NCBI RefSeq assembly: GCF_900312975.1 | Contig: NZ_LT990039.1 | Coordinates: 2,232,001 to 2,296,000 of the forward strand | Reading direction: 5' to 3' | Length of the DNA: 64,000 nucleotides | From: Massilistercora timonensis | GTDB taxonomy: Bacteria; Bacillota; Clostridia; Lachnospirales; Lachnospiraceae | Shown: positions 52,067 to 61,045 of the stretch, piece by piece | Layout: each line of letters begins with the position of its first letter | How positions within the stretch are numbered: the stretch's first letter is position 1 | Translations under genes and position numbers: made by a program | The notes under the pieces: model-generated | The model's database searches: none | Seen by the model: the letters and a program-made list of their open reading frames with translations, nothing else | What the model was told of the DNA's origin: nothing

Positions 52067-53011
52067 ATGCAGGATTTCGTAAAGATTGCCGAGCAGGTGC
52101 TTGTCTCCTGCCTGGGCGTGAAAAAGGATGAATCTGTCCTTGTGATCACAGATGACACGAGAAAAGAGATCGGGGAGGCCTTCTATCAGGCGGCCTGCGA
52201 TCTTGGTTGTGAAGGGCTTCTGATGGTTATGAAAGAGCGGGAAGTCAGCGGCCAGGAGCCGCCCAAAGCGGTGGCGGAGGCCATGAAGGCGGCGGATGTA
52301 GTCATTGCGCCTACAGCCAAATCCCTGACCCATACCGCGGCCAGGATCCAGGCGGCTGCCGCCGGGACCCGGGTTGCAACCATGCCGGGCATCACCAGAG
52401 AAATGTTCGGGAAAGGGGCCATGACCGCAGATTATCAGGAAGTGGAGAAGCTGACCGCCAGGATCACGGACATGCTTACCAGAGCGGACAAGGCCAGGAT
52501 CGAGAAAGATGGAAAGGTTCTGGAGATCTCCCTGAAAGGGCGGGACGGCGTGCCCAGCCCGGGAGTCTACAAGGAGCCTGGCAAATGCGGGAACCTTCCC
52601 TCCGGGGAAGCCTATATTGCGCCGCTGGAAGACGGCTCTGAGGGAGAGATGATCATCGACGGTTCCATGGTGGGGATCGGGAAGCTGGAAAGCCCTCTGC
52701 ACATGAAGATCTCCGGTGGAAAACTCCGGGAAGTGACAGGAGACAAAAGTGAAAATCTGGAGATTCTTCTGAAAAATGAGACCAACGGGACTTTATGTGA
52801 ACTTGGGATCGGGACCAATGAGGCGGCCATCTTAAACGGGATCATCCTGGAAGATGAGAAGGTGTATGGCACTGTGCACATCGCTTTTGGAACCAACGCG
52901 TCATTTGGCGGGGTGAACAAAGCAGAGTGCCATATGGACGGGATTATTCTGCGCCCCACATTGTATCTGGACGATACCCTTGTGATCAAAGAAGGAGTTT
53001 TTCAGGTATAA
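52067..53011 (+). CDS. M29-like aminopeptidase
   Basis: 314 residues. Seen: 'SVLVITDDTRKEIGEAFYQAA' and the C-terminal metal-site blocks 'NLPSGEAYIAPLEDGSEGEM', 'ELGIGTNEAA', 'GTVHIAFGTNASFGG' and 'ECHMDGII' found in thermophilic-type aminopeptidases (AmpS/AmpT, M29) where Glu/His residues bind metal. Shorter than classical M29 (about 410 residues): the N-terminal half is reduced, as in a subgroup annotated 'leucyl aminopeptidase'. It probably frees an amino acid from the compound brought in by the OPT protein. Confidence 0.84.
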   Translation: MQDFVKIAEQVLVSCLGVKKDESVLVITDDTRKEIGEAFYQAACDLGCEGLLMVMKEREVSGQEPPKAVAEAMKAADVVIAPTAKSLTHTAARIQAAAAGTRVATMPGITREMFGKGAMTADYQEVEKLTARITDMLTRADKARIEKDGKVLEISLKGRDGVPSPGVYKEPGKCGNLPSGEAYIAPLEDGSEGEMIIDGSMVGIGKLESPLHMKISGGKLREVTGDKSENLEILLKNETNGTLCELGIGTNEAAILNGIILEDEKVYGTVHIAFGTNASFGGVNKAECHMDGIILRPTLYLDDTLVIKEGVFQV

Positions 53012-53019
53012 CGGCAAAC

Positions 53020-53050
53020 AAACCCTGCAGCTTGGAAAGCTGCGGGGTTT
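53020..53050 (+). terminator. Hairpin between aminopeptidase and racemase genes
   Basis: A 14-base stem AAACCCTGCAGCTT/AAGCTGCGGGGTTT with a three-base loop, followed by TTTCGTTT. A weak terminator or processing site that may set lower expression of the last three genes. Confidence 0.65.
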
Positions 53051-53070
53051 CGTTTAAAAAGGAGGAAATT

Positions 53071-53730
53071 ATGAGCGGAAAAGAGAAAAAATTCAAAGTA
53101 GGACTGATCCGGGTGCTGACCTGTGAAGACCCGGAAGTGCTGTATTCTCATCAGAGACAGATTATGGAGAAATTTCCGGAGCTGGAAGTGGAGACCAAGT
53201 GTATCCCAGATCAGCCGGAAGGGATCCACAGTCCGGAGCTTGGCCGGATCGCGGTTCCCAAGATTGTAAAGACGGCGAAAACCTTTCAGGATGTGGATAT
53301 GATCATCGTCAGCTGTGCGGATGACCCGGGAGTCCGGGAGATCCGGGAAGCCCTGCCAGGTATTCCGGTAACTGGAGGCGGTGAGACAACGGTTGCAGTG
53401 GCGCTCCGGTATGGATCCAGGATCGGGGTCCTGGGGATCACCGATTATGCGCCGGATGCCTATGCGCGTCTGCTGCAGGGGAAGATGATCCTGGAGAAGC
53501 CGGAAGGGGTGGACAGTACCCTGGATCTGATGACGCCAGAGGGAAGAGAGCAGGTGCTCTTGTCCGGAAGGAAATTGAAAGAAAAGGGGGCGGAAGTGAT
53601 CGCCCTGGCCTGTACAGGGCTTGCGACCATCGGCATCGCCCGGGAACTGGAGGAGGCCACCGGCCTGCCGGTGATCGACCCGGTTCTGGCAGAGGGGCTG
53701 TTTGCCTATTTTGAAAGTGTGCGCAGATAG
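53071..53730 (+). CDS. Asp/Glu/hydantoin racemase family protein
   Basis: 219 residues. Seen: the two cysteines of cofactor-free racemases, Cys82 in 'IIVSCADDPG' and Cys181 in 'IALACTGLA', each at the end of a beta-strand in one of two repeated Rossmann-like halves, and 'GIPVTGGGETTVAVAL'. The wording is nearer to hydantoin and Asp/Glu racemases than to MurI. It would invert an alpha-carbon in an amino-acid or hydantoin substrate. AAGGAGG 7 bases upstream sets the start. Confidence 0.86.
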   Translation: MSGKEKKFKVGLIRVLTCEDPEVLYSHQRQIMEKFPELEVETKCIPDQPEGIHSPELGRIAVPKIVKTAKTFQDVDMIIVSCADDPGVREIREALPGIPVTGGGETTVAVALRYGSRIGVLGITDYAPDAYARLLQGKMILEKPEGVDSTLDLMTPEGREQVLLSGRKLKEKGAEVIALACTGLATIGIARELEEATGLPVIDPVLAEGLFAYFESVRR

Positions 53731-53770
53731 GAAATCAGTGTGCTTTGGAAAGAGAAAGAGGTGAGGGTAT

Positions 53771-54307
53771 ATGGAGTTGCTGACAGCGATCAATGAACGG
53801 CACAGCATCCGGTCTTTTGAGGAGAAAAAAGTGCCTGAGGAACTGCTGTTGAAACTGGCGGACGCAGCGCAGAAAGCGCCTTCTGCCAGTAATCTCCAGG
53901 CCTGGAGATTCTTGTTTGTGACAGAAGAGGAAAAACGGGAGAAAGTGGACTTTTTCAGCCCGGGGCTTTCCGGCAGGCCGCCGGTGATCCTGGTGATCTG
54001 TTCGGATATGGCAAAGGCTCTTAAGCGGGGCGGAGAAAATGCGAAGAAGTACGGCTGTATGATGGACGCGGCAATGGCGGCGGAGAATCTTATGCTGGCA
54101 GCCAGGGAATATGGTCTTGGGACCTGTGCTATCAAATCCTATAACGAGACGGCAGTGCGCAAGATCCTGGAGATCCCGGAGGACTACCGGATTGAACTAA
54201 TCGTCTCCATCGGCTATCCCAAGGGAGAGCCCCGGTGCCCTGCAAGGCCGGCGGTGGAAGAGATCGCCTTTTTTAACTCGTTTGGAGAAGCTGGGAGAAA
54301 GGAATAG
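53771..54307 (+). CDS. Nitroreductase-family FMN protein
   Basis: 178 residues. Seen: 'AINERHSIRSFEEKKVPEELL' with the Arg/Ser residues that hold FMN phosphate, 'KAPSASNLQAWRFLFV' and 'MLAAREYGLGTCAIKSY'. Short, dimeric, FMN-dependent reductase of the nfnB/NADH-oxidase-like class. In this cassette it may reduce or desaturate the ring or peptide product. The spacing to the racemase is 40 bases; AAGAGGTGAGG lies before the ATG. Confidence 0.88.
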   Translation: MELLTAINERHSIRSFEEKKVPEELLLKLADAAQKAPSASNLQAWRFLFVTEEEKREKVDFFSPGLSGRPPVILVICSDMAKALKRGGENAKKYGCMMDAAMAAENLMLAAREYGLGTCAIKSYNETAVRKILEIPEDYRIELIVSIGYPKGEPRCPARPAVEEIAFFNSFGEAGRKE

Positions 54308-54312
54308 GCAAG

Positions 54313-54579
54313 ATGGAGCGAGGAGAACTGGAATTATTGATCTATCTTATTACCAGCGCTCAGGGACTTCCGGGAGAGCCAAGGATCTACGGGTCCATCC
54401 GGTTGACGGAAGCGGCTTACAAGTTGTGCCGGATCCTGCTGGAGAGGGAGCCGGAGAATGCGAAGCTGAAGGCTCTGGCAGAGCGCCTGGAGCAGGATAA
54501 AGGCAAGGCGCTGTCCCAGGAGGAAGATTTCTGGAATATGCTGCAGGATGTGTCGGGAATGCTGGTGGAATGTATGTAG
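54313..54579 (+). CDS. Small helical protein (possibly DUF6092)
   Basis: 88 residues, acidic, no membrane segment. Start 'MERGELELLIYLITSAQGLPGEPRIYG' followed by 'IRLTEAAYKLCRILLE' fits a short family that I recall as DUF6092, often the last gene of OPT/DUF917-type clusters; this is from memory and not certain. It begins 5 bases after the nitroreductase stop. The following terminator closes the cassette. Confidence 0.7.
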   Translation: MERGELELLIYLITSAQGLPGEPRIYGSIRLTEAAYKLCRILLEREPENAKLKALAERLEQDKGKALSQEEDFWNMLQDVSGMLVECM

Positions 54580-54604
54580 ATACAAGGAAAGATCTGCCTG
54601 ATAA

Positions 54605-54639
54605 AAACAGCCCCCTGGGTAAAACCCAGAGGGCTGTTT
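54605..54639 (-). terminator. Terminator between the convergent cassette and sstT
   Basis: Stem AAACAGCCC-CTGGGT with ACCCAG-GGGCTGTTT, three-base loop. On the minus strand it is followed by TTTTTAT, a strong end for the sstT gene; on the plus strand only three T follow, so it is weaker there. Confidence 0.85.
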
Positions 54640-54668
54640 GCTGCGATCATATTTCTGCTGTTTCTTGA

Positions 54669-55937
54669 TTACAGGATCTTGATCTCCGGATCAAATGGCT
54701 TGTCTGCGTAGTTCTCCGGATGGAGCCGTCTGTCACGGAAGTCCGCGATAGCGGTGTAGAGAACGTCGGTAGAAGAGTTCACACCGGTCTCGCAGGAATC
54801 CTGGATCACGCCGATGATGAAACCAACGCCTACAACCTGCATGGAGATGTCGTCCGGGATACCAAACAGGCTACATGCAAGCGGGATCAGGAGAAGAGAA
54901 CCGCCGGCAACACCGGAAGCTCCGGCCGCACTGGCCGCTGCAAGAACACACATGATGAGCGCGCTTCCGATAGAAACATGGATATCCAGGGTGTTGGCTG
55001 CCGCCAGGGCCATGGTGGAGATGGTGATCGCCGCACCGGCCATGTTGACAGTGGAACCAAGGGGGATGGAGATGGAGTATGTATCCTCATCCAGACCAAG
55101 CTTCCGGCACAGTTCCATGTTAACCGGGATATTAGCCGCGGAACTTCTGGTGAAGAACGCGGTGATAAAGCTTTCCTTCAGACAGGTGAAGATCAGCTTG
55201 TACGGGTTCTTGTGGATAAACAGGAACACAATGATGGGGTTGACAATGAAGACAACCGCTGCCATGGTTCCAACCAGTACCAGGATCAGACGTCCGTATC
55301 CCAGAAGCACTTCCAGCCCCTGCTCGGAGATGGTAGTGAAGATCAGGCCCATGATACCAAAAGGCGCGCAACTGATCACCCATTTTACTGCGATGGATAC
55401 CGCGTCGGAGATGTTCTCCAGAGCATTCTTGGTTCCTTCGCTGGCGCCCTTGAGGGCGATACCAAAGATGATGGCCCATGCCAGGATACCGATGTAGTTG
55501 GCGTTCACAATGGCATTTACCGGATTGTCAACCAGGTTCATAAGAAGGTTGGTCAATACTTCGGTGACGCCACTTGGAGGTGCCACATCACTGGTGTTGG
55601 TGCTCTCTGAGAAGGTAAGTGTAATGGGGAAGAGGCGGCTTGCGATTACGGCACAGGCTGCTGCCACTACATTTCCTACCAGATACAGGACTACGATGAC
55701 TTTCAGGTTGGTCTTCTGGCCTTTTCCCATGTGACACAGAGAACTCATGACCAGGAAGAAGACCAGGATCGGGGCGATCCCGCGCAGAGCCCCGACGAAC
55801 AGGTCACCGAGAATGGAGATACCGGTTGCCTGGGGAATGGTAAGTCCCAGGATGATACCGATGATCAGGCCACAGATGATCCGTTTGACAAGGCTTATGC
55901 TGTTCCACTTTTTGACTACGTTTTTAACTGTTTCCAT
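54669..55937 (-). CDS. sstT: Serine/threonine:Na+ symporter, copy 1
   Basis: 422 residues, DAACS family (glutamate-transporter fold). Seen: 'RIICGLIIGIILGLTIPQATG', 'GALRGIAPILVFFLVMSSL', hairpin-1 'FFTRSSAANIPVNM' and the substrate/Na+ site 'SIPLGSTVNMAGAAITI' typical of SstT rather than GltP (which has NMDG). A longer start at 55976 would add 13 basic residues; 55937 matches the paralogue start, though its GAGAGG site lies very close to the ATG. It is next to a second copy and opposite tdh-kbl, so it most likely brings in threonine and serine. Confidence 0.92.
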   Translation of the reverse strand: METVKNVVKKWNSISLVKRIICGLIIGIILGLTIPQATGISILGDLFVGALRGIAPILVFFLVMSSLCHMGKGQKTNLKVIVVLYLVGNVVAAACAVIASRLFPITLTFSESTNTSDVAPPSGVTEVLTNLLMNLVDNPVNAIVNANYIGILAWAIIFGIALKGASEGTKNALENISDAVSIAVKWVISCAPFGIMGLIFTTISEQGLEVLLGYGRLILVLVGTMAAVVFIVNPIIVFLFIHKNPYKLIFTCLKESFITAFFTRSSAANIPVNMELCRKLGLDEDTYSISIPLGSTVNMAGAAITISTMALAAANTLDIHVSIGSALIMCVLAAASAAGASGVAGGSLLLIPLACSLFGIPDDISMQVVGVGFIIGVIQDSCETGVNSSTDVLYTAIADFRDRRLHPENYADKPFDPEIKIL

Positions 55938-56100
55938 ACCTCTCTCACTTTCTTTCTTTTTTGCCTTTACGCTCATGATCGCTAAGATAACGTTAAGACA
56001 TTGCTTTCCATTAATATTACAGGAAAGAGAGGGATTTGTAAATAATAACTATAAATTTTTTTGAAACAATTGAGTTTCTGTACGGTTTGCACAGCCGCGA

Positions 56101-56135
56101 AAAAGCACCTGTCCATGGATGGAACAGGTGCTTTT
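56101..56135 (-). terminator. Terminator after sstT copy 2
   Basis: Stem AAAAGCACCTGT/ACAGGTGCTTTT with an inner TCCATGGA-like pairing; on the minus strand it ends in TTTTTCGCGG. It separates the two sstT copies into two transcripts. Confidence 0.85.
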
Positions 56136-56172
56136 GCAGCCTATGTAATTGTTTACTGTTAATCACTTTGGA

Positions 56173-57441
56173 TTACAGGATCTTGATCTCCGGATCGAAC
56201 GGCTTGTCAGCGTAGCGCTCCGGATGGATCCGTCTGTCGCGGAAGTCCGCGATGGCGGTGTAGAGAACGTCGGTAGAGGAGTTAACGCCGGTCTCGCAGG
56301 AATCCTGGATCACACCGATGATGAAACCTACACCAACAACCTGCATGGAGATGTCGTCCGGGATACCAAACAGACTACATGCAAGCGGGATCAGCAGCAG
56401 GGAACCGCCGGCAACACCGGAAGCTCCAGCCGCGCTGGCTGCTGCAAGAACGCACATGATAAGCGCGCTTCCGATAGAAACATGGATGTCCAGGGTGTTG
56501 GCTGCCGCCAGGGCCATGGTGGAGATGGTGATCGCCGCACCGGCCATATTTACGGTAGCGCCAAGCGGGATGGAGATGGAGTAGGTATCCTCGTCCAGAC
56601 CCAGTCTCTCGCACAGTCTCATGTTAACCGGGATATTGGCCGCGGAACTTCTGGTGAAGAACGCGGTGATAAAGCTTTCCTTCAGGCAGGTGAATACCAG
56701 TTTGAAGGGATTCTTGCGGATGAACAGGAATACAATAATGGGGTTGACAACGAATACGACCACAGCCATGGTTCCAACCAGTACCAGGATCAGACGTCCG
56801 TATCCGAGAAGAACGGAAAGTCCCTGCTCGGAGATGGTGGTGAAGATCAGGCCCATGATACCGAATGGCGCGCAGCTGATCACCCACTGTACCGCGATGG
56901 ATACTGCGTCAGAGATGTGCTCCAGCGCATTCTTGGTTCCCTCGCCTGCGCCTTTAAGAGCAACACCAAATACGATAGCCCAGAACAGGATACCGATGTA
57001 GTTGGCCTGTACGATGGCATTTACCGGATTGTCAACCAGGTTCATAAGAAGGTTGGTCAATACTTCGGTGACGCCGCTTGGAGGCGCTACGTCGCTGGTA
57101 TCTGTGTTGTCTGTAAAAGTAAGCACGATCGGGAAGACATGGCTTGCGATCACGGCACAGGCCGCTGCCAGCACGTTACCTGCCATATAAAGGATAACGA
57201 TCATCTTCATATTTGTCTTCTGGCCTTTTCCCATGTGGCACAGAGCGCTCATAACCAGGAAGAATACCAGAACCGGAGCGATTCCCCGCAGGGCTCCGAC
57301 GAACAGATCTCCCAGGATGGAGATACCGGTTGCCTGTGGGACAGCAAGTCCCAGGATGATACCAACGATCAGTCCGCAGATGATCCGTTTTACCAGACTG
57401 ATGCTGTTCCATTTCTGAAGAATATTTTTAACTGTTTGCAT
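56173..57441 (-). CDS. sstT: Serine/threonine:Na+ symporter, copy 2
   Basis: 422 residues, the same length as copy 1 and nearly the same sequence throughout (for example 'GATVNMAGAAITI' against 'GSTVNMAGAAITI'; most differences are conservative). It also keeps 'FFTRSSAANIPVNM' and the C-terminal 'DKPFDPEIKIL'. This is a tandem duplication. On the minus strand a GAGAGGTG site (57468-57475) is separated from the ATG by a small hairpin GCAGATA/TATCTGC (57450-57467). Diverges from tdh; the 290 bases between hold the promoters of both. Confidence 0.92.
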   Translation of the reverse strand: MQTVKNILQKWNSISLVKRIICGLIVGIILGLAVPQATGISILGDLFVGALRGIAPVLVFFLVMSALCHMGKGQKTNMKMIVILYMAGNVLAAACAVIASHVFPIVLTFTDNTDTSDVAPPSGVTEVLTNLLMNLVDNPVNAIVQANYIGILFWAIVFGVALKGAGEGTKNALEHISDAVSIAVQWVISCAPFGIMGLIFTTISEQGLSVLLGYGRLILVLVGTMAVVVFVVNPIIVFLFIRKNPFKLVFTCLKESFITAFFTRSSAANIPVNMRLCERLGLDEDTYSISIPLGATVNMAGAAITISTMALAAANTLDIHVSIGSALIMCVLAAASAAGASGVAGGSLLLIPLACSLFGIPDDISMQVVGVGFIIGVIQDSCETGVNSSTDVLYTAIADFRDRRIHPERYADKPFDPEIKIL

Positions 57442-57629
57442 TGTACTTCGCAGATATTGCTATCTGCCACCTCTCTTTCCTCTAGATTTTGTTTTCCCGC
57501 TCTTGGAGAAAACGCTATAAGGATTATAATTTATCCGGCTTAATTTGTGAACATGAAAAGGCGTATTAACAAAATCTTAGCGAATTATAAACATATTTGT
57601 AGAAAATTTAACGAGAGCGGAAACGTTGT

Positions 57630-57682
57630 TTGTGCAACTTTGGTAAAATTCATTGTGCAAAGGAAAAATGGTGTGCTATAAT
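57630..57682 (+). promoter_or_regulatory. tdh promoter with TTGTGCAA repeats
   Basis: Perfect TATAAT (57677-57682) in an extended TGCTATAAT; TTGTGC (57653-57658) lies 18 bases before it as a possible -35. TTGTGCAA occurs at 57630 and 57653, 23 bases apart, about two helix turns, so one protein could bind both. The rest of 57442-57629 is AT-rich with no gene. Confidence 0.6.
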
Positions 57683-57732
57683 AAAAAAAGAAAATCGTCT
57701 TGGGGACGAAAATTTATGGGAGGTACATCAAA

Positions 57733-58794
57733 ATGAGTGTAAACAATGACGGCTTAATGTGGGCGCTTGTCAAGGAGAAACCAGAAGAAGGTCTGTGGAT
57801 GAAGCGTGTTCCGATCCCGGAGGTGGGACCTAACGACGTGAAGATCAAGATCCACAAAACAGCGATCTGCGGAACAGACGTACATATCTGGCAGTGGAAT
57901 GACTGGGCGCAGCATACGATCCCCATCGGACTTACCGCCGGACATGAATATGTAGGAGAAGTTGTTGAGGTTGGAGCAGGCGTGAAAGGCTTCAATATCG
58001 GCGATCTGGTTTCCGGTGAGGGACATATCACCTGCGGCAAGTGCCGGAACTGTCTGGAAGGCCACAAAGAGAACTGTAAGGACGCCAAGGGCGTAGGCGT
58101 GAACAGAAACGGAGCTTTCGCCGAGTACCTGGTGATCCCGGCTTCCAACGTATGGCCCTGCAACCCCAACATCCCGGAGGAGATGTACGCCATCTTCGAT
58201 CCATTTGGAAATGCGACCCATACAGCGCTTTCCTATGATGTATTGGGCGAGGACGTGCTGATCGCAGGCGCAGGTCCCATCGGAATGATGGCAGCGGCTA
58301 TCGTGAAGTTCGCAGGCGCAAGACACGTGGTTGTGACAGACTTCAACCAGTATCGTCTGGACCTGGCGAAGAAGCTGGGCGCTACAAGAACGGTGAATCT
58401 GGGAGAGGAGAAGCTTCCGGATGTTATGAAAGAGATCGGCATGACCGAAGGATTTGACGTAGGACTTGAGATGTCCGGTTCCCAGGCGGGTCTTCACGAC
58501 ATGATCCACAACATGAAGCACGGCGGCAAGATCGCGCTTCTTGGCCTGCAGAGAACAGACGCTACCGTAGACCTGGAGACCGTGATCTTCAACGGCTTGA
58601 ACCTGCGCGGTATCTACGGACGAAAGGTATGGGATACCTGGTATAAGATGTCCATGATGATCCAGGCTGGTCTGGATATTTCTGAAGTGATCACACACCA
58701 CTTCGATATCAAAGACTTTGCCAAGGGCTTCGAGGCAATGATCTCCGGAGAGTCCGGCAAGGTAATCCTGGACTGGTCACATGTAAATGACTAA
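57733..58794 (+). CDS. tdh: L-threonine 3-dehydrogenase
   Basis: 353 residues, zinc-dependent medium-chain dehydrogenase that oxidises threonine to 2-amino-3-oxobutanoate with NAD+. Seen: catalytic zinc ligands Cys46 in '[10 protein letters not shown]' and 'GHE' (His71, Glu72), structural zinc cysteines 101, 104, 107 and 115 in '[15 protein letters not shown]', and Rossmann loop '[12 protein letters not shown]'. 'CGTDVHI' is typical of Tdh. GGGAGG 9 bases before the ATG sets the start. kbl follows, giving the two-step threonine to glycine path. Confidence 0.94.
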   Translation: MSVNNDGLMWALVKEKPEEGLWMKRVPIPEVGPNDVKIKIHKTAICGTDVHIWQWNDWAQHTIPIGLTAGHEYVGEVVEVGAGVKGFNIGDLVSGEGHITCGKCRNCLEGHKENCKDAKGVGVNRNGAFAEYLVIPASNVWPCNPNIPEEMYAIFDPFGNATHTALSYDVLGEDVLIAGAGPIGMMAAAIVKFAGARHVVVTDFNQYRLDLAKKLGATRTVNLGEEKLPDVMKEIGMTEGFDVGLEMSGSQAGLHDMIHNMKHGGKIALLGLQRTDATVDLETVIFNGLNLRGIYGRKVWDTWYKMSMMIQAGLDISEVITHHFDIKDFAKGFEAMISGESGKVILDWSHVND

Positions 58795-58880
58795 GCTGTC
58801 CCGCGGATCCGGACGCAAATGATTCCTGCATCAGATGCAGAGACAAGAATGGAAATAATATAGAAGGAAGGTCGATAGAA

Positions 58881-60074
58881 ATGGCAAGGAAAGACGATAT
58901 TTTAAACATTTACGCCAAAGAGGTGGAAGGGATCAAAGAGGCAGGACTCTTTAAAGGCGAGGCTCCCTTTGTTTCTCCCCAGGGCGCGAGAGTGAAGATG
59001 GAAGACGGAAGAGAGCTTCTGTGTATGTGCGCCAACAACTATCTGGGACTTGGCGACAGCCCGAGACTGATCGAGGCGGCGAAGAAGACATACGACGCAA
59101 AAGGATTTGGCGTTGCTTCCGTACGTTTCATCTGTGGAACTCAGGATATCCACAAACAGCTGGAGCAGAAGATCTCCAAATTCCTGGGAACAGATGACAC
59201 CATCCTGTACTCTTCCTGTTTCGACGCTAACGGCGGACTCTTTGAGACGATCCTGACAGCGGACGACGCAGTAATCAGTGACGAGCTGAACCACGCTTCC
59301 ATCATCGACGGCGTTCGTCTTTGCAAAGCAAAACGGTTCCGTTATAAAAACAACGATATGGAAGACCTGGAGGCCAAGCTGAAAGAAGCAGATGAAGCCG
59401 GCGCGCGCATCAAACTGATCGCCACCGACGGCGTGTTCTCCATGGACGGTATCATCTGTAACCTGAAAGGTGTCTGCGATCTGGCAGATAAATACAATGC
59501 GCTGGTTATGGTCGATGACAGCCACGCAGTTGGATTCGTTGGCAAGACCGGACGTGGAACTCCGGAGTATTGCGGCGTGCAGGGCCGTGTGGACATCATC
59601 ACCGGAACCCTGGGCAAGGCACTGGGAGGAGCTTCCGGCGGATATACATCCGGACGCAAAGAGATCATCGATCTGCTCCGTCAGCGCAGCCGTCCGTACC
59701 TGTTCTCCAACTCTCTGGCACCGGCCATCGTAGGCGCCAGCCTGGAGCTTTTCGATATGCTGGATGAGAGCACAGAGCTTCGCGATCATCTTGAGGAAGT
59801 AACCGCATATTATCGGAAAGAGCTGGAAGACAACGGCTTCGATATCATCCCGGGAACTCATCCCTGCGTACCGGTAATGCTCTATGATGAGAAGACCGCC
59901 GCAGAATTTGCGAAACGGATGATGGACAAGGGCGTTTACGTCGTAGCATTCTCCTATCCGGTAGTGCCGAAGGGCAAGGCAAGAATCCGTACCCAGGTTT
60001 GCGCAAGCCACACGAAAGAAGATATCGATTTCATCGTGAAGTGCTTCAAAGAAGTAAGAGAAGAGATGAAGTAA
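58881..60074 (+). CDS. kbl: Glycine C-acetyltransferase (2-amino-3-ketobutyrate CoA ligase)
   Basis: 397 residues, PLP enzyme that splits 2-amino-3-oxobutanoate with CoA into glycine and acetyl-CoA. Seen: '[18 protein letters not shown]', '[20 protein letters not shown]', '[14 protein letters not shown]', 'VDDSHAVGF' (PLP-ring Asp/His) and the PLP lysine Lys246 in '[10 protein letters not shown]'. It follows tdh by 86 bases with a small hairpin (CTGCAT/ATGCAG) between; GAAGGAAGG precedes the ATG. Downstream is the palindrome of the RAYT element. Confidence 0.95.
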   Translation: MARKDDILNIYAKEVEGIKEAGLFKGEAPFVSPQGARVKMEDGRELLCMCANNYLGLGDSPRLIEAAKKTYDAKGFGVASVRFICGTQDIHKQLEQKISKFLGTDDTILYSSCFDANGGLFETILTADDAVISDELNHASIIDGVRLCKAKRFRYKNNDMEDLEAKLKEADEAGARIKLIATDGVFSMDGIICNLKGVCDLADKYNALVMVDDSHAVGFVGKTGRGTPEYCGVQGRVDIITGTLGKALGGASGGYTSGRKEIIDLLRQRSRPYLFSNSLAPAIVGASLELFDMLDESTELRDHLEEVTAYYRKELEDNGFDIIPGTHPCVPVMLYDEKTAAEFAKRMMDKGVYVVAFSYPVVPKGKARIRTQVCASHTKEDIDFIVKCFKEVREEMK

Positions 60075-60085
60075 ATTTTTTTATT

Positions 60086-60134
60086 GTTAATCCAGGACGT
60101 AGCCTTTTGCAAAAAGGCTACGTCCTGGATTAAC
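60086..60134. repeat. 49-base perfect palindrome with GGACGTAG core (left of RAYT)
   Basis: A 23-base perfect stem (60086-60108 and 60112-60134) with a 3-base loop; outer part GTTAATCCAGGACGTAGCC. It begins 11 bases after the kbl stop. The GGACGTAG core recurs at 61052 on the other side of the transposase, and a GGACGTGG form at 16084. Confidence 0.85.
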
Positions 60135-60170
60135 ATTTACGGTGTACCAAAATGAAGAATGGGGTGTACC
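60133..60170 (+). repeat. Left terminal inverted repeat of the RAYT unit
   Basis: 38 bases that match the complement of 61007-61044 at 37 of 38 positions. It also holds two of three direct repeats TGTACCAAAATGAA (60143, 60165, 60187), spaced exactly 22 bases. Confidence 0.9.
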
Positions 60171-60213
60171 AAAATGAAAATTGACCTGTACCAAAATGAA
60201 AGGGGGAACTGTT

Positions 60214-60996
60214 TTGCCACTTAAGCGGCGTCAGAAAAGCGGTACAGATCTATATCATGTAATAGCAAAAGGGATTAATAAGGAAAGAACTTTTAATCAA
60301 TCTAGAGAAAAGACATATCTAAAGAAAATCATCAAAAAAAGCCAGAAAAAATATGAAAATGTTGAGATATATGCTTACTGCATTATGTCCAATCACATCC
60401 ACTTGATTCTCAAGGCGGAATTTCCAGAGTTATCATTATTTATGGCAGCTGTTTTGGCTGAATATGCGAATTATTACAATTATAAGCATCACAGAAACGG
60501 GCACGTATTTCAAAATCGTTTTGTCAGTGAATGTATAGAAACAGAGCGGTATTTTTGGAATTGCTTGCGGTATATCCATTTAAATCCAGTGAAAGCCAGG
60601 GTAGTAAAAGAGGCGGCAAGATATCAGTATAGCAGCATGATGGAATACAAAAGCGGGACACCGGATATCTTACATGAAAAAGCGGTCGCCTTTTATAAGA
60701 AGGAATTCGGTATATACAGCGAATTTGAGGAATTTCACAAACAACGACAAAGAGAATTATATATTGACATCCCGGATGAAGTTTCTATGCAGCAGAATGA
60801 AATTGCGCTCTTGATCGCAGAAGACTTGTTTAAAACGAGAAATTTGTCCAAATTAACTCAGGTTTTTGAAGAAAGTGAAATCCGAAAAGTATATCTTCAG
60901 GAGTTGATGAGAATCCTGAAGATATCAGAAAGAAAGGCAAAGAAAATCTATGACATCGTAAAAAAGCAGGTAGAAGAACAAAAAGGTACGGGGTAA
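60214..60996 (+). CDS. REP-associated tyrosine transposase (RAYT, Y1/HUH)
   Basis: 260 residues. Seen: start 'MPLKRRQKSGTDLYHVIAKG' as in TnpA-REP proteins, HUH motif 'MSNHIHLIL' (His61, His63), and the tyrosine helix 'ERYFWNCLRYIHLNPVKARV' with Tyr113 as likely nucleophile. The C-terminal third ('LSKLTQVFEESEIRKVYLQELM') looks like an HTH/DNA-binding tail. Start is TTG at 60214 with AGGGGG 8 bases before; longer frames begin inside the repeats. The gene is visibly richer in A and T than its neighbours, suggesting transfer. It nicks and joins single-stranded DNA at REP-like hairpins, here probably the flanking palindromes. Confidence 0.88.
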   Translation: MPLKRRQKSGTDLYHVIAKGINKERTFNQSREKTYLKKIIKKSQKKYENVEIYAYCIMSNHIHLILKAEFPELSLFMAAVLAEYANYYNYKHHRNGHVFQNRFVSECIETERYFWNCLRYIHLNPVKARVVKEAARYQYSSMMEYKSGTPDILHEKAVAFYKKEFGIYSEFEEFHKQRQRELYIDIPDEVSMQQNEIALLIAEDLFKTRNLSKLTQVFEESEIRKVYLQELMRILKISERKAKKIYDIVKKQVEEQKGTG

Positions 60997-61006
60997 AATG
61001 CAAAAA

Positions 61007-61044
61007 GGTACACCTCATTCTTCATTTTGGTACACCGTAAATGT
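61007..61044 (-). repeat. Right terminal inverted repeat of the RAYT unit
   Basis: Complement of 60133-60170 with one mismatch. Begins 10 bases after the transposase stop and is followed directly by the right palindrome. Confidence 0.9.
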
Positions 61045-61045
61045 C

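Noticed and set aside
55938-55976. N-terminal extension of sstT copy 1 by 13 residues
   Set aside because: The paralogue has no such extension and the upstream ATG lacks a ribosome site; mentioned as an alternative only.
60143-60200. CRISPR-like array from the three TGTACCAAAATGAA repeats
   Set aside because: Only three 14-base copies with 8-base gaps, no cas genes; they belong to the RAYT element.
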